Part shown: positions 1-7,789 of the stretch, in pieces | Position numbering within the stretch: the first letter of the stretch is position 1 | How the letters are laid out: every line of letters begins with the position of its first letter | From: JAUICS01 sp964384335 | Lineage (GTDB): Bacteria; Pseudomonadota; Alphaproteobacteria; Micavibrionales; Micavibrionaceae | DNA length: 64,000 nt | NCBI GenBank assembly: GCA_964384335.1 | Contig: CAYLKN010000001.1 | Location: 1-64,000 of the forward strand | Direction of reading: 5' to 3' | The notes under the pieces: model-generated | Databases searched by the model: none | Seen by the model: the letters and a program-made list of their open reading frames with translations, nothing else | Told to the model about the DNA's origin: nothing | Made by a program: the position numbers and the translations under genes

Positions 1-166
1 GAGAACACAGCAGAATATATGGGTGAATTCCGAAACGATTACCGCCCGGGTTATATAAGTTTGAACCTGTCTCACAACTACTCACTCCCTGATCTTTTCA
101 TTGACACTTTTTTCAAAACTCTATGTACAGAATGCACAGGAAAAATGTCAAGCAAAGTAATGGCCT
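1..166. other. Left-edge noncoding stretch
   Basis: This is the region downstream of the minus-strand gene that ends at 167. A plus-strand frame is open from 19 into that gene, but it has no ribosome binding site and its protein is not family-like, so I do not call it. I see no terminator hairpin, RNA gene or repeat. Confidence 0.4.
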
Positions 167-1276
167 TTAGTTTGCTAAGCCTGGTGCAGGCGTTTGTGCA
201 CTATCTTGTGATGGATCCTCATCTGCCTTTCTACCCGTTACTGCTTCATGTGTATGCACGGGGCGCCCATCTTCATCAAATTTTGCATCTGATTCCTGCC
301 CTGGTGCCGGACCATCCGCGGTGCTTTGTTCGGCCCGAAAATCAAAACTAAAATTGCCGAACGCCTCCCCCATTTTACCCAACAAAGGCGTAATACTTTC
401 CAACAATCTTTCACCCCATTCAGCAAATTCAGGAGGTAGGTTTTCTTGTATATGCTGGAGCTGTCTCTTAGCGAAATCTATCATTCCTGTTAGATTAAGT
501 TCTCCGTTCTCATCAAATATAGCTAGATGCTCGGTTGCAACGCTAGCTTGTTTTTTAAAACCTTCATAGGTTAAGTTTTCAAGAACCTGATCATTGAATG
601 GTGCAATATTTTGTGCGTCTTCAAGAAGATTTCCTATCTCGGCTGTGATATTTTTAAAGTCCGGATCTTGATTCGCATCTTCTGCGAATTTTTCAAATTC
701 CTCCGGGTTTTTAAGCGCCCTTTCGATAAATGCGTGCTGTGTCGCTTCGGGAAGGTTTGCCATTCCCGCCGCGAATTCTTCCCCGTAAGGTTCGAAAAAT
801 TCGGATGAGTCCATTTCGGGGTTTTCTTCAAATGTTTGACTAAGTGCCTCGATCGCGCCGGTTTCTATGCTCATATTGGCGCCGAAGTCTGCTGCGAAAT
901 CCGGATTGTTTTCCAGCAGATTTTTCAGCCCCTCTCCAAACTTTGTCATTGGCAGCTGTGCGGTTGGCGGTCTGTCTGCGGCTTTGTCGAAAACGTGTGC
1001 TGCCAATTCCGTCAAATTGCTATTGATAAGTTCCTGAGCCGGATTGGTATCCTCTCCATCCTCTAGGGTGCTTTGAACGCCTAACTTAAATGAGGTTTGT
1101 GTGTCTTCCGAAAGTATTGATAAAAAAGAATCTTCGTTTCCAATTGCCTTTTCGGCATTTTCGATCTTTTCTTCCAAAAGTGCTGAAAAATGTATATTAG
1201 AGGTTTCACTCGGATCCAGGCCGAAAGGCAGGGCGTCAATTTGGGTCATAAAATAATCTGTGTCTTTCCAGGGCAT
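167..1276 (-). CDS. Acidic protein of unknown function, last gene of a three-gene operon
   Basis: A 369-residue protein that I do not recognise. It is strongly acidic, rich in Glu, Asp, Ala, Asn and Phe, and mostly predicted helical by eye; it has no signal peptide, membrane segment or cysteine cluster. The last 60 residues are low in complexity and look disordered (Asp, Glu, Ala, Gly, Pro). The ATG at 1276 has a good ribosome binding site (AGAGGA about 6 bases upstream), which supports a real gene. It lies 11 bases after the 179-residue gene on the same strand, so the two are probably co-transcribed. An ATG at codon 11 is a less likely start. Function unknown. Confidence 0.75.
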   Translation of the reverse strand: MPWKDTDYFMTQIDALPFGLDPSETSNIHFSALLEEKIENAEKAIGNEDSFLSILSEDTQTSFKLGVQSTLEDGEDTNPAQELINSNLTELAAHVFDKAADRPPTAQLPMTKFGEGLKNLLENNPDFAADFGANMSIETGAIEALSQTFEENPEMDSSEFFEPYGEEFAAGMANLPEATQHAFIERALKNPEEFEKFAEDANQDPDFKNITAEIGNLLEDAQNIAPFNDQVLENLTYEGFKKQASVATEHLAIFDENGELNLTGMIDFAKRQLQHIQENLPPEFAEWGERLLESITPLLGKMGEAFGNFSFDFRAEQSTADGPAPGQESDAKFDEDGRPVHTHEAVTGRKADEDPSQDSAQTPAPGLAN

Positions 1277-1287
1277 TTAAAGTCCTC

Positions 1288-1827
1288 TTAATTCCTTCCG
1301 TTTACGATTGTATCTATCACTTCCATCTGCTTATCGCTGTCCATTGACCGGAAGGCGTCCGCCACTATCCGGCCTTTGGTGAATTTGAGGAAGTCGGCGA
1401 AGCAGTCCGGCTCACTGACCAGTGTGATAATCTCCGCCTCCAGCATTTCCGGGCTTTCATATATGTCCGGACTGTTTAAAAGGTGTTTCGCGTAGGTGTC
1501 ATGCCGTGCCATAAATTTTATCATCTGGCGTATGTTCTCGTTTGATAAAATCTCTTCCAGTTTTTCAAGTTCCTCGGACTCCTTCCGTAAGTTCATCAGG
1601 GAAGAGGGGCTTGTGTCATGCTGGTCAAGCAGATTTCTAATCAGGATTTTCTGGTTTTCGTAACTTAAAAGCGCATACATGCGTCTGGTATTCAGACCGC
1701 AAACCGCATTCAGAACAAGATCAAATGCGTTTTTGTAAAACAGGGAGATTTCTTTCGGTTGTGACCGTGCAAAAACATCCCCTTCATAGGAATTCATCGA
1801 GTCGTAGAATGAAAGAATATCAGTCAT
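1288..1827 (-). CDS. Unknown helical cytosolic protein
   Basis: A 179-residue protein of unknown function, with no signal peptide or membrane segment. It is rich in Leu, Glu, Asn and Met and looks all-helical, with a KESEELEKLEEIL stretch that could form a short coiled coil. It is the middle gene of a minus-strand run of three: 43 bases separate it from the upstream gene and 11 from the downstream gene. Its ATG is preceded by a purine run containing a tandem hexamer repeat (AAGGAT on the coding strand), so the Shine-Dalgarno sits inside the repeat. Three closely spaced unknown genes suggest one shared process that I cannot name. Confidence 0.75.
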   Translation of the reverse strand: MTDILSFYDSMNSYEGDVFARSQPKEISLFYKNAFDLVLNAVCGLNTRRMYALLSYENQKILIRNLLDQHDTSPSSLMNLRKESEELEKLEEILSNENIRQMIKFMARHDTYAKHLLNSPDIYESPEMLEAEIITLVSEPDCFADFLKFTKGRIVADAFRSMDSDKQMEVIDTIVNGRN

Positions 1828-1840
1828 GTTTTTTTCTTTT

Positions 1841-1861
1841 TCCTTATCCTTATCCTTATCC
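1841..1861. repeat. Hexanucleotide tandem repeat in a ribosome-binding region
   Basis: Three perfect copies of TCCTTA (plus strand) with a partial fourth. On the minus strand they read as a run of AAGGA-type Shine-Dalgarno motifs starting 13 bases before the ATG at 1827. Each copy could act as a ribosome binding site, and a gain or loss of a unit would shift the spacing and the number of sites. Confidence 0.85.
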
Positions 1862-1871
1862 CTTTCAGCGT

Positions 1872-2228
1872 TCAGTGCAGGCTTTGCCGGATCAGGCGCA
1901 AATTGAACATGATCCCCATGTCCTCTTTTGTTTTCATGTAGGCGACTTTTATATTCTCACCCGTCATAAGATCATCATGGATGGTATCGGCGATATTAAA
2001 ACCGACATCCTGAAGCTGGCCGTAACGGGAAACCAGAACAAGCTTGCGCCTGTCATGGTAATATTCGGCCCATCCCGGCCTGAACTGCAGGGGCCTGTCG
2101 TGAAAAAGAAAGGCGTTGCCGTCATGATCGATACGCAGGCTGACCTCCATTTGCGAGGTCATGGCGGGCAGTACGACCTGATCCTTCGGGAACCTTTCTG
2201 TATATTCTTTTCTTTTCCGTTTTGCCAT
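1872..2228 (-). CDS. Unknown small protein, first gene of the left-end operon
   Basis: A protein of 118 residues when started at the ATG at 2228, which has a GAGG motif 9 bases upstream. The frame is also open to a TTG at 2276, which would add 16 residues but has no site in front. The N-terminus is very basic (MAKRKRKEY), followed by what looks like a beta-rich small domain with the charged stretch RIDHDGNAF and several His and Tyr. I do not recognise a family. It is followed by two other unknown genes on the same strand. A flagellar, secretion or phage-derived role cannot be argued from the sequence. Confidence 0.65.
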   Translation of the reverse strand: MAKRKRKEYTERFPKDQVVLPAMTSQMEVSLRIDHDGNAFLFHDRPLQFRPGWAEYYHDRRKLVLVSRYGQLQDVGFNIADTIHDDLMTGENIKVAYMKTKEDMGIMFNLRLIRQSLH

Positions 2229-2400
2229 CTGGAATACCTCACCATAAGTGTACTGAAAACCTGCTTCATCCTGCAAATTTACTATCAGTGTAAGGCTTAA
2301 TTGTTAATAAAAGGTGGATATCGGGTTCTCTGTATTTCCGAAGGATTTACCAAAGCGGAACGTATAACAATAAAACCAAATCAAATGATAGGAGTTTATA

Positions 2401-2781
2401 ATGGGCACAAAACCATCAACTGGTACTTTCCTAAGAGTCTTAACATTCAGCCTAACTCTGGGTGTGTTTGCTTTTCAACCTTGGCCGTCAATCGCCCAAA
2501 GCGCCGGTGAGGCTGGTTTGAAAGGCGGTCAGATTTTCGGTGATATGGATCTGAACGGTGACGGACAGATTTCGTATGAAGAATACGAGCAGAAAAACAG
2601 GGAGCGTTTCAACCGGATGGATGAAAATGGCGATAATTCCATCTCGATGGAAGAAGCGCAATCGGCCGTCCGGTCAAAGATGGAGCGGTTCAGGTCACAA
2701 GGCGGCGGCGGTGATCAGGGCCGGCGTGAAAGAATAAGACAAAGGCTTCAGGAAAGACAAGGTCAGGGCGGTGTACAATAA
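2401..2781 (+). CDS. Secreted EF-hand calcium-binding protein
   Basis: A 126-residue protein with an N-terminal signal peptide (hydrophobic core about residues 10-26, probable cleavage after SIAQ near 33). Two EF-hand loops follow: DLNGDGQISYEE at about 50-61 and DENGDNSISMEE at about 72-83, each with the Asp/Asn/Gly/Glu pattern that coordinates calcium. The C-terminus is a basic Gln/Arg/Gly tail with helical character. It is therefore probably periplasmic. GGAG lies 7 bases before the ATG. The next genes downstream encode an ECF sigma factor and a sensor-like protein, so the protein may be the envelope ligand-binding part or a target of that system; this is inference. Confidence 0.85.
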   Translation: MGTKPSTGTFLRVLTFSLTLGVFAFQPWPSIAQSAGEAGLKGGQIFGDMDLNGDGQISYEEYEQKNRERFNRMDENGDNSISMEEAQSAVRSKMERFRSQGGGGDQGRRERIRQRLQERQGQGGVQ

Positions 2782-2856
2782 CAAACTTGAATGCAGTCAT
2801 GCAGACATTATCATTAAGGGCGTAATTTTAAAAACTATAATAAGCTCAACCATTTC

Positions 2857-3426
2857 ATGGCCGATGACGACAACGCCCTTCTGCGCCGCATTCAGGAAAG
2901 CGACCATGCCGCGTTTGCCCGTCTGGTTGAGCGATATACGGGAAGGTTTTACAGATTTGCCTGGCGTATTGTCGGCAATGAAACGGAAGCGGAGGATGTT
3001 GTGCAGGATGCGTTTTTAAAACTTTGGGAAAAGCCGCAAATCTGGGATGAAAGACGCAATGTGGCTTTTACGACCTGGTTTACGCGGATAATTTATAATC
3101 GCTGCATCGATACAATCCGAAAACGCCGGCAGCATGTTTCGGATGGTGACGGCCTCCTGACGCAGTTTGAAAATCAGGAAACTGGAGCAGAAGAAAAGCT
3201 ACAGGAAAACCAGGTTCAAAACTTTCTTGAGAAAGGGATTCAAAGCCTCCCCGAGAGTCAGAAACTGGCCCTGACGTTATGTTTTTATGAAGGGTATTCA
3301 AACAGGGAAGCCGCAGAAATTATGGGGGTAAAGGTTAAGGCACTTGAATCTCTGCTGATGCGGGCCAAGGCGCATTTAAAAACGGTTTTTCTGGAAAGGG
3401 GATTGTTAATGGAGAAAAAGGAATGA
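2857..3426 (+). CDS. ECF-type RNA polymerase sigma factor
   Basis: A 189-residue sigma-70 family factor of the extracytoplasmic function group. Region 2 covers about residues 10-80 (YRFAWRIVGNETEAEDVVQDAFLKLWE is its core, with the typical ED-VQD-FLK-W signature). Region 4 covers about 120-180 (LPESQKLALTLCFYEGYSNREAAEIMGV, a helix-turn-helix). No extra C-terminal domain is present. The start has no strong Shine-Dalgarno, so translation may be modest or regulated. Its stop overlaps the ATG of the next gene (ATGA at 3423-3426), the usual arrangement for a sigma factor and its anti-sigma factor. Regulon unknown. Confidence 0.93.
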   Translation: MADDDNALLRRIQESDHAAFARLVERYTGRFYRFAWRIVGNETEAEDVVQDAFLKLWEKPQIWDERRNVAFTTWFTRIIYNRCIDTIRKRRQHVSDGDGLLTQFENQETGAEEKLQENQVQNFLEKGIQSLPESQKLALTLCFYEGYSNREAAEIMGVKVKALESLLMRAKAHLKTVFLERGLLMEKKE

Positions 3427-3719
3427 CAGAGGATAAACTGGAAAGACTTCTGAATATAAGAAAAGTGCCGGACCTGCCGCCGGATCTGGTAAGCAGGATT
3501 ATAAATACGGCAGGAACAAGACCCCGCAACGTATCTGTTTTTAAAGCGGTTATGGAAGAGATTACGGGGTTTCTGGTGATTCCCCGGCCGGCTTACTGGA
3601 CCGCGGCCTGTCTTTTACTGGGTCTTGCCGCCGGATATTCGGTGGATATTGCACCTTTCGCAATGGAAACAACAATTGACGCCGTGTTTGTGCTTGAAAC
3701 GGAGAATGTATTTTTATGA
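3423..3719 (+). CDS. Small single-pass membrane protein, probable anti-sigma factor
   Basis: A 98-residue protein with a cytosolic N-terminal half of about 55 residues, one membrane helix near 58-76 (AACLLLGLAAGYSV), and a short periplasmic tail. It overlaps the sigma gene by 4 bases and the next gene by 4 bases, which indicates translational coupling. No zinc-binding HxxxCxxC anti-sigma motif is visible. Position, size and topology suggest an anti-sigma factor of the CnrY type that holds the sigma factor at the membrane; family membership is inferred from context only. Confidence 0.6.
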   Translation: MTEDKLERLLNIRKVPDLPPDLVSRIINTAGTRPRNVSVFKAVMEEITGFLVIPRPAYWTAACLLLGLAAGYSVDIAPFAMETTIDAVFVLETENVFL

Positions 3720-4186
3720 GCAAAACCATCAAAATCGTATTTACCCTGTCTCTTGTCGTGAATCTTTTTTTTCTGGGGCTTACTGCCGGTGTGGTTTACA
3801 AGGTCAGAGGCTTTCTGCCGGTTAACCAGCCGGAATTTAAGGAAAACCTGTCGGAAGACACACGCGCCGTAATAAAAGACATCGGGCAGGATTTCCGGCA
3901 AGAGGTAAGAGAGGAATTCAGAGAAGGCCGCAGTCTTAAAAACGAAATGGCCGCGATATACCGGGAAGAGGAATATGACCCCGCCAGATTTGCGGAAAAA
4001 GCAGAGGAGTATCTGAAGGTTCGTCAGAAACTTGAAAGAACGAAAATGGAATACCTGAACGCCATGGGGACCGAGCTTTCCCGAGAGGAGCGGTCGTTTC
4101 TTATCAATCGCCTGATGCAGCGGGAAAACGAACGCCTTTACAGGCGTTTCCAGGGGCGGCATGGGCAGGAACAGAGCGTTAAATAG
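3716..4186 (+). CDS. Membrane-anchored periplasmic sensor-like protein (CnrX/CpxP-like fold)
   Basis: A 156-residue protein with an N-terminal membrane anchor or signal (about 5-28), then an all-helical charged domain (about 40-145) dense in Glu, Arg and Lys. This matches the periplasmic heavy-metal sensor/heavy-metal resistance group (PF13801-like), which forms antiparallel helical hairpins and relays a signal to a membrane anti-sigma factor. The domain has almost no histidine (a single His near the C-terminus) and no cysteine, so a CnrX-like nickel/cobalt site is not evident; it may sense envelope stress or use Glu/Met ligands. It is the last gene of the sigma operon, with a 4-base overlap, and converges on aspS. 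Confidence 0.7.
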   Translation: MSKTIKIVFTLSLVVNLFFLGLTAGVVYKVRGFLPVNQPEFKENLSEDTRAVIKDIGQDFRQEVREEFREGRSLKNEMAAIYREEEYDPARFAEKAEEYLKVRQKLERTKMEYLNAMGTELSREERSFLINRLMQRENERLYRRFQGRHGQEQSVK

Positions 4187-4201
4187 CCAGGTGTTTCCGG
4201 C

Positions 4202-6025
4202 TTAAGCTCTCTTTTTCTCTTCTCCGGCGTTTTCCAGTTTCGGTTTGGGCAGATTCAGCCTGATATGCAGGTCTTTAAGCTGATCACCTCTCGGATCGCC
4301 AGGAGCGCCCATCATCGGGTCTTCGTAGTTTCCGTTCATGACGAAGGCATTGACCTGACGCAAATTGGTTTCGCCGGACAGGAGCATGACAATCCTGTCA
4401 ATTCCGAACGCGCAGCCGCCGTGGGGCGGGGCTCCGTACTGGAATGCCGTATAAAGTGCCGAGAAACGTTTTCGTACCTCTTCAACGTCATAGCCGACAA
4501 GATGAAATGCCTTTTCCATTGTTTCCGGCTCGTGGTTACGTATGGCGCCCGAACACAGTTCCTGACCGTTGCACACGCAGTCATACTGATGTGCAAGAAT
4601 ATCCAGCGGGTTTTCTGAATTCAGAACTTTAAGTCCGCCCTGAGGCATGGAAAACGGGTTGTGGGAAAAATCCAGGTGTCCGGTTTTGTCATCCAGTTCG
4701 TACATAGGAAAGTCCACGATCCAGCAGAATTTAAACACTCCGGTTTCCCGGATCCCCATTTCTTCACAGATTTTTTCGCGTGCCAGACCGGCAAATTCGG
4801 CCGCTTTCTTCTCCGTATCGCATATAAAGAAAACGGCATCCCCGTCCTCCAGTGCCGCGGCGGCTTTAAGATCCTGTTGCGCGGCGTCCGGCACAAACTT
4901 GGCGATAGGCCCTTTTCCTTCACCCCCGGCAAACAGAATATAGCCAAGGCCGGGTGCACCCTCACCGCGAGCCCAGTCATTAAGCTTGTCAAAAAAGCTG
5001 CGCGGTCTCTCACCGACAGAGGGAGCCTTTACTGCACGCACGACACCGCCTTTCTCAATGACCGACCTGAATGCTTTAAATTCCACATCGTCGCGTTTGA
5101 AGACTGCCGTGACGTCAACAATTTCAAGAGGGTTGCGCAGGTCAGGCTTGTCGGAGCCATATTTCGCCATCGCGTCATGATAGGTAATGCGCGGGAACGG
5201 CCCCTGTGTCACCTCGAAATCGGAAAAAGTCGAAAAGACGGAATGCAAAACCGGCTCCATCGTTGCAAAAATATCGTCCTGGGTAACAAACGACATCTCG
5301 ACATCAAGCTGGTAATGTTCGGCAAGTCGGTTGGCGCGGCTGTCTTCGTCCCGGAAACACGGCGCAATCTGAAAATATTTGTCGAAGCCGGAAACCATCA
5401 GGAGTTGCTTGAACTGCTGCGGGGCCTGCGGCAATGCATAGAACTTTCCGGGATGCAGGCGGGCCGGCACAAGAAAATCACGCGCACCTTCCGGACTGCT
5501 GGCTGTCAGGATTGGTGTCTGGAATTCCTGGAATTCCTGTGCCCACATGGTTTTGCGTATATGGGCGATAACATCGTTTCGCAGCCGGATGTTCCGGGCC
5601 ATATTGTCCCGCCGCAAATCGAGATAGCGGTACTGCAGACGGTGATCCTCGCCCGTGCCGTCATCTTCGGCAACCTGGAAAGGAATAACTTTGGCCGCAG
5701 ACTGCATCACGGCATCCTCGATGGCGACTTCAATTTCCCCGGTTGGCAGTTTGGGGTTGATAGTTTCGGCTGTGCGGGCGCGAACAGTTCCGGTAACTGT
5801 AATAACTGACTCAGGACGCCATTTTTCAACCGCGTCTTTTACTGGCGAATGCTCGTCCACTACAACCTGTGTCAGGCCGTAGATATCTCTCAGATCAATG
5901 AACATAACGCCGCCGTGGTCCCGTCGCCGGTGTATCCACCCGGAAAGTGTAACTTTTTCATCGACATTAGCGGTGCGCAGTTGCCCGCATGTATGTGTTC
6001 TGTAACTGTTGCCGCGTATGCTCAT
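4202..6025 (-). CDS. aspS: Aspartate--tRNA ligase
   Basis: A 607-residue bacterial-type class II aspartyl-tRNA synthetase, which charges tRNA(Asp) with aspartate in the cytosol. The N-terminal OB-fold anticodon-binding domain (about 1-110) contains the GWIHRRRDHGG motif. The catalytic core has motif 2 (CFRDEDSR, about 222-228) and motif 3 (GCAFGIDRIVMLL, about 538), with the bacterial GAD insertion between about 300 and 420. Length is normal. I cannot tell whether it is discriminating or also charges tRNA(Asn), which would depend on a GatCAB system not seen here. It stands alone and converges on the sigma operon with 15 bases between. Confidence 0.97.
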   Translation of the reverse strand: MSIRGNSYRTHTCGQLRTANVDEKVTLSGWIHRRRDHGGVMFIDLRDIYGLTQVVVDEHSPVKDAVEKWRPESVITVTGTVRARTAETINPKLPTGEIEVAIEDAVMQSAAKVIPFQVAEDDGTGEDHRLQYRYLDLRRDNMARNIRLRNDVIAHIRKTMWAQEFQEFQTPILTASSPEGARDFLVPARLHPGKFYALPQAPQQFKQLLMVSGFDKYFQIAPCFRDEDSRANRLAEHYQLDVEMSFVTQDDIFATMEPVLHSVFSTFSDFEVTQGPFPRITYHDAMAKYGSDKPDLRNPLEIVDVTAVFKRDDVEFKAFRSVIEKGGVVRAVKAPSVGERPRSFFDKLNDWARGEGAPGLGYILFAGGEGKGPIAKFVPDAAQQDLKAAAALEDGDAVFFICDTEKKAAEFAGLAREKICEEMGIRETGVFKFCWIVDFPMYELDDKTGHLDFSHNPFSMPQGGLKVLNSENPLDILAHQYDCVCNGQELCSGAIRNHEPETMEKAFHLVGYDVEEVRKRFSALYTAFQYGAPPHGGCAFGIDRIVMLLSGETNLRQVNAFVMNGNYEDPMMGAPGDPRGDQLKDLHIRLNLPKPKLENAGEEKKRA

Positions 6026-6223
6026 AAAATTGCCCTTCTAACATTCATGATTTATCCGTTTCTGCAAAACTATGCCGATTAACTATCGACAATTCGCCCG
6101 ATTTCGAAAGCTTTGTCAAGCTGTGAAGACGATATTATGGAACTTTGAAAAGCCGCCCGGCTGTGTCCGTGCGGCAAAGGGACTCTTTTTAAAAGTCTTT
6201 ATGTCCAGAAGTCTGTTTAAAAA

Positions 6224-6451
6224 TTAAAACGGCAACGACAAAGTGTTGTATGTACTGCCCGTTACCGTATTACCGGATTGTGCAGCCGAGGTGCATCCGC
6301 CGCAGCAGCAGTTATCGCCGTGAATATGCGTTTCCTGAAGGCTTGAGGCAGTATCACTATCGCCTTCAATATTCGCATTGACATCGGACGCGCCTGTCTG
6401 CATCAATAGCAGAAGGGCAAAAGCAAATGGAAAACTGTTTACAAATTTCAT
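6224..6451 (-). CDS. Small secreted Cys/His-rich protein
   Basis: A 75-residue protein with a clear signal peptide (hydrophobic core about residues 7-18) and a short mature part. It carries the cluster HIHGDNCCCGGC at about 42-53, a dense set of possible metal ligands (two His, four Cys). The rest is Ser/Thr/Asn/Gly-rich and probably flexible. AGAGGA lies 6 bases before the ATG, which makes it a credible gene despite its size. It is flanked by aspS (same strand) and the divergent Trm112-like gene. A periplasmic metal-binding or redox role is possible; no family recognised. Confidence 0.7.
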   Translation of the reverse strand: MKFVNSFPFAFALLLLMQTGASDVNANIEGDSDTASSLQETHIHGDNCCCGGCTSAAQSGNTVTGSTYNTLSLPF

Positions 6452-6556
6452 TTTTATTCCTCTGTTGTAACCGTTCTAAAAGTTAAAATTTACTCGCAAT
6501 TTGATTTAAATTTATAGTATCACTATTAATAGCCTGTATGCAAAAAATGGTAAAAA

Positions 6557-6754
6557 ATGTCAGAAGTTGATCCGAAACTACTTGAAATCCTTGTCTGTCC
6601 TTTGACCAAAGTTCCTTTGCGTTACGACAGGAACAGGCAGGAACTTATATCCGACAGGGCCGGCCTTGCCTATCCGATCCGTGACGGTATCCCGGTCATG
6701 CTGCCTGAAGAGGCGCGTGAAATTGAAGAACATGAAAAGAAAAAATCCGGGTAA
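6557..6754 (+). CDS. Trm112 family small protein
   Basis: A 65-residue member of the Trm112/YcaR family: LLEILVCPLTKVPL at the start and YPIRDGIPVMLPEEAR at 41-56 are its hallmarks. In bacteria these proteins are short zinc-ribbon relatives that can serve as partners of methyltransferases. Only one of the usual zinc cysteines is seen (CPLT at about 14), so metal binding may be lost, as in several alphaproteobacterial members. It stops 2 bases before the convergent RluD-type gene. Confidence 0.92.
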   Translation: MSEVDPKLLEILVCPLTKVPLRYDRNRQELISDRAGLAYPIRDGIPVMLPEEAREIEEHEKKKSG

Positions 6755-6756
6755 AT

Positions 6757-7767
6757 CTATTCTGCTTTATCCTTGGCCATTAAATCATAAAGCTTTTGCA
6801 AATCGTGTGGGTATGGGCTTGTAAAATGCATATCCTGATCTTTTACAGGATGCTGAAAATAAAGCTGGCCGGCATGCAGGGCCTGTCGCGGGAACGTGCG
6901 TAGTGCTTCTTTCAAGCTTTCTGAAAAAGACGATTTTTTCAGGATCGACTCCATCCGGGTTGGCTGGATGCCGTACAGCGGATCACCGATTACGGGGTAT
7001 CCGAAATGCGAACAGTGAACGCGTATCTGATGTGTTCGGCCGCTTTCAAGTTTAAAGGAGCACAGGGCAACGGCTGACTCGAATTTTTCAAGGACGGTAT
7101 AATGAGTCCGCGCCTCTTTTCCATGTCTTGAGGATGTGTTCATTTTAAGGCGGTTATGAGAATCACGGCCGATAGGCGCGTCTATCGTGCCTTTTATCAA
7201 ATTGGGAACACCCCAGATAAAAGCGTTGTATATCCGGCCCATTGATCTGTCGGCCAGTTGTCCGGCAAGCCTGGTATGTGCACGGTTTGTCCGCGCCACG
7301 ACCATTAACCCGCTGGTGTCCTTATCGATACGGTGGACAAGTCCGGGCCGTTCCTCACCGCCCAGGCGGGATAAAGTCTCTCCGTAATGATGGATAAGGG
7401 CATTGACAAGAGTTCCGTCCGGGTTTCCTGCACCCGGATGTACAACCATGCCCGGCGGCTTGTTAATGACAATGACATCATCGTCTTCAAAAATAATGTC
7501 CAGGGGAATATTCTCCGCCTTTGAAGGATCGTTTTTTTCGAACACCGGCTTCAGTTCAAGCGTATTGCCTGCAAAAACCTTAACGGAAGGATCAGTTTCA
7601 GTTTTGTTGTTCAGCATGACGTTTCCGGACAAAATCATTTTTTTCAGAAGACTTCGGGAATAGTCGTGACAGACCGTGGCAAGGGCCTTATCAAGACGTG
7701 TATTGTTCTCAGTTTCTGAAATCTCGAAAATCAGATTTGCTGGCGGGGTTTCTTTGTTTTCGGGCAT
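6757..7767 (-). CDS. rluD: RluA/RluD-family 23S rRNA pseudouridine synthase
   Basis: A 336-residue RNA pseudouridine synthase. An S4 RNA-binding domain occupies about residues 20-80 (RLDKALAT then a SGNVMLNN turn). The catalytic domain follows, with the HRIDKDTSGLMVVART motif at about 148-163; the Asp in HRIDKDTSG is the nucleophile of the family. GRTHQIRVH near 245 is the second conserved block. The S4 domain and length match RluD, which modifies helix 69 of 23S rRNA, though RluC or another member is possible. Convergent with the Trm112-like gene. Confidence 0.92.
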   Translation of the reverse strand: MPENKETPPANLIFEISETENNTRLDKALATVCHDYSRSLLKKMILSGNVMLNNKTETDPSVKVFAGNTLELKPVFEKNDPSKAENIPLDIIFEDDDVIVINKPPGMVVHPGAGNPDGTLVNALIHHYGETLSRLGGEERPGLVHRIDKDTSGLMVVARTNRAHTRLAGQLADRSMGRIYNAFIWGVPNLIKGTIDAPIGRDSHNRLKMNTSSRHGKEARTHYTVLEKFESAVALCSFKLESGRTHQIRVHCSHFGYPVIGDPLYGIQPTRMESILKKSSFSESLKEALRTFPRQALHAGQLYFQHPVKDQDMHFTSPYPHDLQKLYDLMAKDKAE

Positions 7768-7789
7768 AGACTTCGAATTCTGAGGACTT

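Noticed and set aside
19..351. Open plus-strand frame at the left edge
   Set aside because: It lies mostly antisense to the well-supported gene ending at 167, has no ribosome binding site and no recognisable protein features.
2857..3426. Flagellar or heat-shock sigma factor
   Set aside because: Only regions 2 and 4 are present in 189 residues, which fits the ECF group and not FliA or RpoH.
4661..5809. Long plus-strand frame of 382 codons opposite aspS
   Set aside because: It is antisense to the highly conserved aspartyl-tRNA synthetase and its translation has no family features; a shadow of codon bias.
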